DNA from: Bordetella parapertussis
GTDB taxonomy: Bacteria > Pseudomonadota > Gammaproteobacteria > Burkholderiales > Burkholderiaceae_B
Length of the DNA stretch: 17,997 bases
NCBI GenBank assembly: GCA_945895265.1
Contig: CAMDEF010000062.1
Location: forward strand, 1 to 17,997
Reading direction: 5' to 3'
This document shows positions 1 through 5,078 of the stretch, in pieces. Within the stretch, counting starts at the first letter, position 1; every line of letters begins with the position of its first letter. Under the pieces are notes generated by a model. It searched no databases. It was not told the origin of the DNA and saw nothing but the letters and a program-made list of their open reading frames with translations. The position numbers and the translations under genes were made by a program.

Positions 1-194
1 CACACTTTGGATGTCTCTTTGGCTTGGTAACCAGAGACTCCTCCAAAGAGCTAGTTTAATCAACTACTCTGCGGGGGGTTACCCCCAAACCATCACGATA
101 CGTGATCAAAAACACAACAAACACCATCACGTTCTCTGAACGCACTCACTATTGCTCCCGAATTTTGGCTATTCGGTCAGTGTCCCCAGTAAAG
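1..194. other. Downstream tail of the precursor array; no gene seen
   Basis: This stretch follows the last peptide gene in the direction of transcription (minus strand). I see no convincing coding sequence. It holds small inverted repeats: GGGGG-TTA-CCCCC (about 74-86) and ATCACG-ATA-CGTGAT (about 93-107). Neither has a good U-tract on the minus strand, so I do not call a terminator. A Shine-Dalgarno-like GGAGGAG (minus strand, 38-44) resembles the one in front of the peptide genes, but no ATG, GTG or TTG follows at a usable distance. It may be a decayed further copy or lie ahead of a gene off the left edge. Confidence 0.4.
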
Positions 195-350
195 TTATCG
201 ACAGTACCCCCCTGCAGAACACACAGCATAACTTCTTCCCGCAAGGTTATGACGAAGTAACGTAGTCCCCCCCTGCGCACCACCCGCAGCCTGCTCGAGC
301 GCCTCGTCAGAGACATCCCGCACAACGACTTCTTCAAGTTCAATGTTCAT
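195..350 (-). CDS. RiPP-like precursor peptide, copy 1 (51 aa)
   Basis: Small gene read directly on the minus strand: ATG at 350-348, stop TAA at 197-195. A GGAG ribosome binding site lies 6 nt before the ATG and is shared with the other copies. Residues 1-24 form the common leader (MNIELEEVVVRDVSDEALEQ then AAGG). The Gly-Gly ends a motif with S at -11 and L at -7, as in double-glycine leaders cut by C39 peptidase transporters. The tail begins AQGGTTLLRHNLAGRS and ends CSAGGYCR, with two Cys and several Ser/Thr, which could support thioether or azole chemistry. It is the last intact copy in transcription order. A run of seven G encodes the Gly-Gly at residues 27-28. Seen: start, RBS, leader repeat. 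Inferred: that the product is a modified peptide. The RiPP class is not assigned. Confidence 0.72.
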   Translation of the reverse strand: MNIELEEVVVRDVSDEALEQAAGGAQGGTTLLRHNLAGRSYAVCSAGGYCR

Positions 351-400
351 AGCAGACTCCAAGGTTATGGGTTACCGGTGCAGCAGGAGCTAACACCTGC

Positions 401-470
401 TCAGCTTGCGCTAGCAGCCAGGGTATCAACGATGCACAAGGTCTACAAGTTCTAATGTTCAAAACTCCAC
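401..470 (-). pseudogene. Decayed copy of the precursor leader
   Basis: On the minus strand the sequence GTGGAGTTTT-GAACATT-AGAACTTG at 470-444 lines up with the canonical RBS, start and first codons (TTGGAGTCTGCTATGAACATTGAACTTG, read here in parts), but the ATG is lost by a small deletion and the reading frame is broken. Further on, GGCTGCTAGCGCAAGC (419-404) resembles the leader end of copy 2. The usual inter-copy segment (TGTTAGCTCCTGC...ACCGGTAACC) then follows. I read it as a degenerate array unit with no remaining open frame. The alignment was made by eye. Confidence 0.5.
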
Positions 471-602
471 AATGTTCATGCACAAAGGTCTAAGAGTGCG
501 CACCCGCATTGCATAGAGTACCCCCTGCGCACTAGCGGCAGCCAGCTCCAGTGCGTCGTCAGACACATCCTGCACAACAACTTCATCAAGTTCAATGTTC
601 AT
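459..602 (-). CDS. RiPP-like precursor peptide, copy 2 (47 aa), possibly degenerating
   Basis: ATG at 602-600, stop TGA at 461-459, with the shared GGAG site 6 nt upstream. The leader is MNIELDEVVVQDVSDDALEL followed by AAAS instead of AAGG, so the double-Gly processing motif is missing. The tail is AQGVLYAMRVRTLRPLC then MNIVEF, with one Cys, one Thr and no Ser. The last codons run into the ribosome-binding region of the decayed unit at 401-470, so the natural end may have been lost by a frameshift. It could be a non-functional copy, or one processed differently. Start, RBS and leader are clear; function is inferred from the sister copies. Confidence 0.6.
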   Translation of the reverse strand: MNIELDEVVVQDVSDDALELAAASAQGVLYAMRVRTLRPLCMNIVEF

Positions 603-745
603 CGCAGACTCCAAGGTTGAATACCCAAGCCCAAGTGGGTGTCCGTGAATTCAGCGTTGTGGAAAAGCAAAGAGACACATCTGTACCCAAGCAAAAGGTT
701 TGCCCAACCGTGGTCAGCAACAAGAAGCCTCAAAGTTGGTGCACG

Positions 746-889
746 TCACAAGTGAGCGACGGTTCCAATGATCCCCCCCCAGCAATAGCTGCTGTCAATT
801 GTATTTCCCCGCTGCGCACCACCGGCAGCCAGCTCCAGTGCATCGTCAGAGACATCCAGCACAATAACTTCATCAAGTTCAATGTTCAT
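746..889 (-). CDS. RiPP-like precursor peptide, copy 3 (47 aa)
   Basis: ATG at 889-887, stop TGA at 748-746. The GGAG site is 8 nt upstream, because this copy has an extra AT before the ATG. The leader is MNIELDEVIVLDVSDDALEL plus AAGG, with an intact double-Gly motif. The tail is AQRGNTIDSSYCWGGIIGTV then AHL, with one Cys, two Thr and two Ser. A run of eight G (C on the plus strand, 773-780) encodes the Trp-Gly-Gly after the Cys; slippage there would change the rest of the core. Like copies 1 and 4 it keeps the full leader, so it is a good candidate for a functional precursor. Confidence 0.72.
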   Translation of the reverse strand: MNIELDEVIVLDVSDDALELAAGGAQRGNTIDSSYCWGGIIGTVAHL

Positions 890-949
890 ATAGCAGACTC
901 CAAGGTTGAGTACCCAAGTGGGTGTGGGTTACCGGTCAGCGAGAGCTAC

Positions 950-1075
950 CTAACAGTAACAGCTCCAAGTTCCTAGGCCAGTAACTATCCCTCCCCGCTG
1001 CGCACCACCGGCAGCCAGCTCCAGTGCATCGTCAGAGACATCCTGTACAACAACTTCTTCAAGTTCAATGTTCAT
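950..1075 (-). CDS. RiPP-like precursor peptide, copy 4 (41 aa)
   Basis: ATG at 1075-1073, stop TAG at 952-950, GGAG 6 nt upstream. The leader is MNIELEEVVVQDVSDDALEL plus AAGG. The whole tail after the Gly-Gly is AQRGGIVTGLGTWSCYC: 17 residues with two Thr, one Ser and a C-terminal Cys-Tyr-Cys. It is the shortest and cleanest precursor and shares Gly-Leu-Gly-Thr-Trp with copy 5. The Ser/Thr/Cys content fits a lanthipeptide or azole-type core, but without a maturation enzyme in the window the class cannot be told. Transcribed leftward from the promoter at 1360-1389, after copy 5. Confidence 0.75.
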   Translation of the reverse strand: MNIELEEVVVQDVSDDALELAAGGAQRGGIVTGLGTWSCYC

Positions 1076-1112
1076 AGCAGACTCCAAGGTTGAGTACCCA
1101 AGTGGGTGTGGG

Positions 1113-1286
1113 TTACCGGTCAGCAATAGCTAACACCAGTTCCCACGCCATACATGCGCATCGTCCATCCCCCCAAGTTCCCAAGCCGCGCTGAATTGTC
1201 CATTCCCCACGCGCACCACTTGCAACCAGCTCTAGCGCATCGTCAGAGACATCCTGTACGACAACTTCATCAAGTTCAATGTTCAT
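1113..1286 (-). CDS. RiPP-like precursor peptide, copy 5, promoter-proximal (57 aa)
   Basis: First gene of the array. ATG at 1286-1284, GGAG 6 nt upstream, stop TAA at 1115-1113. An in-frame TTG at 1298-1296 lies inside the ribosome binding site and is not the start. The leader is MNIELDEVVVQDVSDDALEL then VASG, a weaker processing site than AAGG. The tail starts ARGEWTIQRGLGTWGDGRCA and continues CMAWELVLAIADR. It shares Gly-Leu-Gly-Thr-Trp with copy 4 and has Cys-Ala-Cys where copy 4 has Cys-Tyr-Cys. Its last residues are encoded by the conserved inter-copy segment, so the original stop may have been lost and the core extended. Confidence 0.68.
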   Translation of the reverse strand: MNIELDEVVVQDVSDDALELVASGARGEWTIQRGLGTWGDGRCACMAWELVLAIADR

Positions 1287-1359
1287 AGCAAGCTCCAAGG
1301 TTGTAGGTTACCGGTCAGCAATAGCTAACACCAATAGTGCTTTTTAAGAATGCCTTATG

Positions 1360-1389
1360 TTTATAAGTCCGCTACTCGATTGGCGTCAA
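1360..1389 (-). promoter_or_regulatory. Sigma70-type promoter of the precursor array
   Basis: On the minus strand, TTGACG (1389-1384) and TATAAA (1365-1360) are separated by 18 bp, each one base from consensus. The predicted transcript would begin near 1353, giving a leader of about 66 nt before the first peptide ATG at 1286. It is the only strong hexamer pair I saw ahead of the array. Confidence 0.65.
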
Positions 1390-1730
1390 TCAGTATTTGC
1401 ATTATTTGTGTGCCGTTGCGAGTATTGGCTAAACCTCCTGACTCACCCGTAAAAACTTAGATACCTGAGCCATCGCCTCTGGGCTGAGATGCCTTGGTGA
1501 GTCCCAATTTGAACCCCAAGGTAAGCCATCACACACGCTGCATGAACCTGCAAGCCAGCACTTGGCGTGTTGCCGCGATTGAGGGGACAGAGATGCAACC
1601 GCATTTATCAAAATCTGTACCATAGCAGTACCATAAAAATGGAAAGCTAAAAATACAGAAATGAAAACCGACTGAGAGCCGCATAAGACTGAGAGCCGCA
1701 TAAATAAAGGGTTTAATTATCAAGACCCGC
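1390..1730. other. Gene-poor spacer with short direct repeats
   Basis: I support no gene here. A minus-strand open frame of up to 90 codons (1429-1701) has no ribosome binding site, starts inside a duplicated sequence and matches no family I know. Its C-terminal half (about 50 residues with three Cys) could be a remnant of something, but I cannot name it. Two exact direct repeats are visible: GACTGAGAGCCGCATAA at 1670-1686 and 1687-1703 (tandem), and GTACCATA at 1617-1624 and 1628-1635. Confidence 0.4.
1670..1703. repeat. Perfect 17-bp tandem duplication
   Basis: GACTGAGAGCCGCATAA occurs twice head to tail. It lies between the terminator of the tRNA and the precursor array, in non-coding DNA. 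No role is evident. Confidence 0.8.
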
Positions 1731-1768
1731 AAATAAAAAAGGCCTCAGAGCATTTATGCCTTGAGACC
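1731..1768 (-). terminator. Rho-independent terminator of the tRNA gene
   Basis: Read on the minus strand, GGTCTCA ... TGAGGCC forms a 7-bp stem (one G-U pair) that continues, after one mismatch, with a further stem of about 5 bp around GCAT/ATGC. It is followed by TTTTTTATTT (1740-1731). It lies 11 nt past the CCA end of the tRNA and would insulate the array promoter downstream. Confidence 0.7.
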
Positions 1769-1779
1769 CTTTATTTTAC

Positions 1780-1856
1780 TGGTGGCGCATCCCTGATTCG
1801 AACAGGGGACCTGCGGATTATGATTCCGTCGCTCTAACCGGCTGAGCTAATGCGCC
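1780..1856 (-). tRNA. tRNA with CAT anticodon (probably tRNA-Met)
   Basis: The minus strand gives a full cloverleaf of 77 nt with encoded CCA. The acceptor GGCGCAT pairs with ATGCGCC, the D-arm is AGCTCAGCCGGTTAGAGC, the anticodon stem-loop is CGGA-ATCATAA-TCCG (anticodon CAT), and the T-arm carries TTCGAAT. An elongator tRNA-Met is the most likely identity; a lysidine-modified tRNA-Ile (CAT) also reads CAT and cannot be fully excluded by eye. It is not initiator-like, since the acceptor begins with a paired G. The 3' end faces the precursor array. Confidence 0.93.
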
Positions 1857-1885
1857 ATTTTTGGGCAAATTCGCCAAAGAGCGAG

Positions 1886-1894
1886 ATTCTAACA
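1886..1894 (-). promoter_or_regulatory. Extended -10 promoter of the tRNA gene
   Basis: TGTTAGAAT on the minus strand (1894-1886) has an extended -10 TGn and a TAGAAT hexamer, about 30 nt before the tRNA 5' end at 1856. No good -35 is seen, which fits an extended -10 promoter. Confidence 0.45.
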
Positions 1895-1942
1895 TTTTTT
1901 GCCTGACTTCGCAGCTTGATGAGCCTCGCTTGTTGGTGCACG

Positions 1943-1981
1943 GTGAGCCCTGCCCTGTTTGTGTCACGTGAGCCCTGCCCT
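1943..1981. repeat. Direct repeat GTGAGCCCTGCCCT, 25-bp spacing
   Basis: Exact 14-bp copies at 1943-1956 and 1968-1981, upstream of the amidohydrolase gene starting at 2036. The 25-bp spacing is between two and two and a half helical turns. It could be an operator for the catabolic operon or a chance duplication. Confidence 0.6.
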
Positions 1982-2035
1982 ATGTCAAAATAGCCACAAA
2001 CAAGCTAACGCCCATTACAACAATCGAGACGCTCC

Positions 2036-2902
2036 ATGACTGAACCGATTTTGACCTTTTCTCGCACCCCGTCTGACGCAAAAATCAAGCTACCGGCGGG
2101 TGCGACTGACTCGCATGTGCATATTTTTGGCCCGGCAGACAAGTTTCCGTATGCCGAATCGCGCAGCTTTACGCCGGTTGACGCGCCCAAAGAAACGCTT
2201 TTTGCTTTGCACAAAAAGCTAGGCATTGATCGCTGCGTCATTGTGAACACACTTTTACATGGCTACGGTAACAGCGTAGTTGAAGACGCGATGCAAGCCG
2301 CCAAAGGGCGGTACCTCGGCGTTGCGCTAGTCAAGGTCGATGTCGCCGACACAGAGCTGAAACGCTTGGCGAGCGTGGGTTTTAGAGGCGTACGGTTTCA
2401 CTTTATGCCCGGCTACAAGGTGCATGAAACTCCCGAGCAAATCATTGCGCTAACCAAACGCCTTGAGCCCTTAGGTATGCACCTGCAGCTTCAATTGCAT
2501 GCGCAATATGCCAAAGACTTAATGCCTTTGCTCAAGCAATCAGCCGTACCTGTGGTGATGGATCACATGGGTCGGGTGGATGCCAATCTTGGGATCGACC
2601 ATCCGCATTTTCAAGATTTTTGCCGGTTGTTAGAGCTGCCAGGCTTTATGGTGAAGGTGAGCGGCATTGACCGTATTGACTCAAAGCCGCCTTACCAACA
2701 AGGCATCCCATTTGCCAACTATTTAGTGCGCAACTATACCGAACGTTGTGTCTGGGGTAGCGACTGGCCACATCCTAACCACACCCACGTGCCTGATGAT
2801 GGCGAACTGGTGAGCTCGCTTGCGGCGATTGCACCTAAGCCTGATGTGTTGCATCAGTTGATGGTCGATAACCCTATGCGTTTATATCGCTTTTCAGCTT
2901 AA
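2036..2902 (+). CDS. LigI-like amidohydrolase (2-pyrone-4,6-dicarboxylate hydrolase family)
   Basis: Cytoplasmic TIM-barrel metal-dependent hydrolase of 288 aa, the usual length for the family. Landmarks match what I know of LigI (2-pyrone-4,6-dicarboxylate lactonase) and relatives: the HVH metal motif at residues 27-29, followed by FGPADKFPYA; RGVRFHF at 117-123; DHMGR at 176-180; the GSDWPHPN signature at 241-248 with Asp243 as the likely catalytic base; and DNPMRLY near the C terminus. Family members hydrolyse lactones or cyclic dicarboxylates in lignin-aromatic or sugar-acid breakdown. The next gene is an SDR dehydrogenase 10 bp downstream and then a Bug receptor follows, a typical layout for carboxylate uptake and degradation. 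The exact substrate cannot be told. The ribosome binding site is weak (GAGACG). Confidence 0.88.
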   Translation: MTEPILTFSRTPSDAKIKLPAGATDSHVHIFGPADKFPYAESRSFTPVDAPKETLFALHKKLGIDRCVIVNTLLHGYGNSVVEDAMQAAKGRYLGVALVKVDVADTELKRLASVGFRGVRFHFMPGYKVHETPEQIIALTKRLEPLGMHLQLQLHAQYAKDLMPLLKQSAVPVVMDHMGRVDANLGIDHPHFQDFCRLLELPGFMVKVSGIDRIDSKPPYQQGIPFANYLVRNYTERCVWGSDWPHPNHTHVPDDGELVSSLAAIAPKPDVLHQLMVDNPMRLYRFSA

Positions 2903-2912
2903 GGATCAGAAC

Positions 2913-3713
2913 ATGTCAAAACGTCTTGAAGGAAAAAACGCCTTAATTATGGGCGCCGGCTCGGTGGGCCCTGGCTGGGGCAATGGGCGAGCGATCGCCA
3001 CGCGCTTTGCCGAAGAAGGCGCCAAGATTTATGGCGTCGACCGTGAGCTTGAGCGTATGACCGAGACCATCGCTAACGTCAAAGCCGCACGTAGTGAAAT
3101 TGAAACTAGTTTTTGCGATGTGACCAAAACCGACAGCATCCTTGAAGCTGTGAACGCTTGTCTTAAGCGTTATGGGCGCATTGATATTTTGGTCAATAAC
3201 GTGGGTGGTTCGGCCGCAGGTGGTCCGGTTGAAATGTCTGAAGAGGTTTGGGATTCACAGGTAGATAGCAACTTAAAAAGTGTGTTTCTAACCTGTAAAC
3301 ACGTACTGCCCATCATGGAAGCACAAGGCTCGGGCGGCATTATCAATATCGCTTCAACCTCAGGGATTCGGTGGACTGGCTCGGCCCAAGTTGCGTACGC
3401 AGCGACCAAAGCTGGCGTAATTCAGCTATCACGCGTAGTCGCGATGCAGTATGCCAAAAAAGGCATTCGCGTCAACACCATCATCCCAGGTCAGCTGCAT
3501 ACGCCGATGGTTGAGTTTCGCCTTGCGGGGCAGCGCGCGGGTGGCGATGTGAACCAGCTACTTGAACAGCGTCAGTCGCGTATTCCCTTGCCTTTTATGG
3601 GTGATGGGCGCGATACTGCCAACGCGGCGGTGTATCTCGCCTCAGACGAATCTAGGTTTGTGACTGGCACTGAGATTTTGGTAGATGGCGGCATGTCGGC
3701 GCGCTGCAGCTAG
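2913..3713 (+). CDS. SDR-family NAD(P)-dependent oxidoreductase
   Basis: Classical short-chain dehydrogenase of 266 aa. The Rossmann nucleotide loop is an unusual, lengthened GAGSVGPGWGNGRAIA (residues 14-29). The end of beta-2 has GVDR (Asp43), which favours NAD over NADP. NNVGG lies at 95-99, Ser148 and Ser150 in IASTS are candidates for the catalytic Ser, and YAATK gives Tyr162 and Lys166. The C-terminal TGTEILVDGG is typical. AAGGA lies 7 nt before the ATG. Only 10 bp separate it from the amidohydrolase, so the two are very likely co-transcribed and act in one pathway, the SDR oxidising a hydroxy or cyclic alcohol intermediate. Substrate unknown. Confidence 0.9.
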   Translation: MSKRLEGKNALIMGAGSVGPGWGNGRAIATRFAEEGAKIYGVDRELERMTETIANVKAARSEIETSFCDVTKTDSILEAVNACLKRYGRIDILVNNVGGSAAGGPVEMSEEVWDSQVDSNLKSVFLTCKHVLPIMEAQGSGGIINIASTSGIRWTGSAQVAYAATKAGVIQLSRVVAMQYAKKGIRVNTIIPGQLHTPMVEFRLAGQRAGGDVNQLLEQRQSRIPLPFMGDGRDTANAAVYLASDESRFVTGTEILVDGGMSARCS

Positions 3714-3900
3714 CTGAGCAATTAGCGAAGCAGTCAGCCGCACGCTAAACCGAACAGTTAGCGAAGCCGTAAGCTGCGCAGTCAGCCGTACACTAAACCG
3801 AACAGTAAGCGAAGCAGTAAACTGCGCAGTCAGCCGTACACTAAACCGAGCAGTAAGCAAAGCAGTAAGCCGTGCACTCAGCCGTGCAATGAACCGAGAG
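3714..3900 (+). repeat. 12-bp degenerate tandem repeat with 48-bp higher-order period
   Basis: Starting right after the SDR stop, units such as GCAGTCAGCCGT / ACACTAAACCGA / ACAGTAAGCGAA / GCAGTAAACTGC follow one another. Each is 12 bp, and sets of four repeat as 48-bp blocks about three times, with the last block decaying toward 3890. Because 12 is a multiple of three, several frames stay open, including a spurious minus-strand ORF of 95 codons. I treat it as non-coding repeat DNA in the SDR-receptor gap. Confidence 0.85.
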
Positions 3901-3945
3901 CGTAACGTTGCAATTAAGGTCGCAGTCAATCAGAAAAGGATCTTC

Positions 3946-4944
3946 ATGACTTATCAAACATACAAACAACAACGCGCTGCGTCTGTTATCTCAAAAAAAA
4001 TCTGTGGCCTTCTTGGTACCTTGGCAATTGCCATGACCGCAACCAGCAGTGTCGCTCAAACTCAATCACTTCGGATGATCGTGGCGTTTCCGCCAGGGGG
4101 GCCGGTCGATTTTGTTGCGCGTAGCATTAGCGAACAATTAGGCAAAGAGCTTAACCAAACCGTCATCGTTGAAAACAAGCCTGGCGCAAACGGCATCATC
4201 GCCGCCGAGTACGTGATTAAGTCGCCGCCAGATGGTTCGGTCATTTGGTTTAGCAGCACTGGTGCGGTGGCTATCAATCCCGGTCTGTATCCAAAACTGC
4301 CTTACAACACCGAGCGTGACCTAGCACCCGTATCATTAGTCGCGCGTAACGATGAACTGTTAGTGGTCAACCCAAAAAACCCTGCGACGGGTCCAAAAGA
4401 CTTTATTGAAAATGCGATGAATACTCGCACCACAATGGCCAACTCGGGTATGGGTAGTGTTCCTCACCTTGCCGCGGCGTTGTTAGCAGCAGCTACCAAA
4501 GCAAACCTGGCAGATGTTCCGTATAAAGGCGCTGCACCAGCGATTACGGATGTGATGGCCGGCCACGTCGACGCTTTTTTTGGAGACGTACCTGGTTTGA
4601 TTAACCACATTCGTGCCGGTAAGCTCAAACCGATCGCGATGGCCGCCGAAAACCGCCACCCTTTGTTACCCGATATCAAAACATTTAAAGAAATCGGTGT
4701 TGAAGGGGTGGATTCAGACAACTGGTACGCGATCTTTACTAATAAAAACACGCCACCAGCAACCATCGCACTACTCAGCTCTGCAATCAAACGCACGCTT
4801 GAAACTGAATCAGTCAAACAACGTCTTTTAAACTCGGGCACCTTACCTGCAAGCTCAACGCCACAAGAGCTTGGTGCGCTGCTTAAAAAGGATTCAGAAA
4901 AGTGGGCTCGCTTAATTCGTGAAAAAAATATCACGGCTGACTAA
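3946..4944 (+). CDS. Bug-family (TctC-like) periplasmic substrate-binding protein
   Basis: Periplasmic receptor of the tripartite tricarboxylate transporter type, 332 aa. I choose the ATG at 3946 because AAAGGA lies 6 nt ahead and an N-terminal signal peptide (positive residues, then a hydrophobic stretch GLLGTLAIAMTATSS, cleavage near VAQ) follows. An ATG at 3889 would add 19 residues encoded by degenerate repeat DNA. Family landmarks: IVAFPPGGPVDFVAR (about residues 45-59), ENKPGANGIIAAEYV, a Pro-rich DGSV/IW segment, VPYKGAAPAITDVMAGHVD, and a KLKPIAMA stretch. Bug proteins bind carboxylates and are very numerous in Bordetella-like bacteria; many are orphans without membrane subunits, as here. 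It probably captures the compound degraded by the two upstream genes. Confidence 0.9.
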   Translation: MTYQTYKQQRAASVISKKICGLLGTLAIAMTATSSVAQTQSLRMIVAFPPGGPVDFVARSISEQLGKELNQTVIVENKPGANGIIAAEYVIKSPPDGSVIWFSSTGAVAINPGLYPKLPYNTERDLAPVSLVARNDELLVVNPKNPATGPKDFIENAMNTRTTMANSGMGSVPHLAAALLAAATKANLADVPYKGAAPAITDVMAGHVDAFFGDVPGLINHIRAGKLKPIAMAAENRHPLLPDIKTFKEIGVEGVDSDNWYAIFTNKNTPPATIALLSSAIKRTLETESVKQRLLNSGTLPASSTPQELGALLKKDSEKWARLIREKNITAD

Positions 4945-4969
4945 ATCATCAGACCTGAATCGTTAAATC

Positions 4970-5078
4970 ATCAGATCTAGATATCTAACTCACTCGATCG
5001 AGATATCTAAGTCTCCACACCTAGATATCTTAGATCTAAGACCTTTGATCTGAACCGCTACATGCTCAGATCTAAAAT
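4970..5078. repeat. AT-rich palindromic repeats between convergent genes
   Basis: The gap between the plus-strand receptor and the minus-strand M20 gene contains GATATCT at 4980, 5002 and 5024, exactly 22 bp apart, mostly within the larger near-palindrome CTAGATATCTA. Extra AGATCT or TTAGATCTAA palindromes lie around 4973, 5031 and 5068. No conventional hairpin plus U-tract terminator is obvious, though the palindromes could fold in both transcripts. Confidence 0.55.

Larger units (their letters stand above)
195..1335 (-). repeat. Tandem array of precursor-gene units
   Basis: The array has a repeating unit on the minus strand: a segment related to TTAGCTATTGCTGACCGGTAACC, sometimes a small palindrome ACCCAAGTGGGT (1096-1107 and 912-923), then CAACCTTGGAGTCTGCT, the ATG, and ~70 nt of near-identical leader. 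The tails are not conserved. Intact starts are at 1286, 1075, 889, 602 and 350. Remnants are visible at 401-470 and, less clearly, about 660-722, where the inter-copy segment recurs without a leader. Conservation follows the reading frame and RBS and stops at the leader/core boundary, which argues for coding duplicates rather than non-coding repeats. Confidence 0.85.

Noticed and set aside
74..107. Terminator for the precursor array
   Set aside because: Small inverted repeats exist but no U-tract follows on the minus strand.
149..343. Minus-strand frame of 64 codons overlapping precursor copy 1
   Set aside because: Off-frame shadow without its own RBS; the shared GGAG-ATG and leader specify the other frame (195-350).
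551..976. Plus-strand open frame of 141 codons across the array
   Set aside because: It runs antisense to the precursor genes, has no ribosome binding site, and owes its length to the repeated leader sequence.
195..1335. CRISPR array
   Set aside because: Repeats are ~100 nt, irregularly spaced and coding; there are no short uniform repeats with constant-length spacers.
1429..1732. Two minus-strand frames of 90 and 67 codons
   Set aside because: No RBS, starts inside or near a duplicated sequence, no recognised domain; kept only as a note in the spacer entry.
1780..1856. Initiator tRNA-fMet
   Set aside because: The first acceptor position is a paired G, unlike the unpaired C1 of bacterial initiators.
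3642..3929. Minus-strand frame of 95 codons with 16-residue repeats
   Set aside because: It is a translation of the 12/48-bp tandem repeat and overlaps the SDR end; no RBS.
4464..4934. Minus-strand frame of 156 codons
   Set aside because: Antisense to the well-supported Bug receptor gene; no family features.
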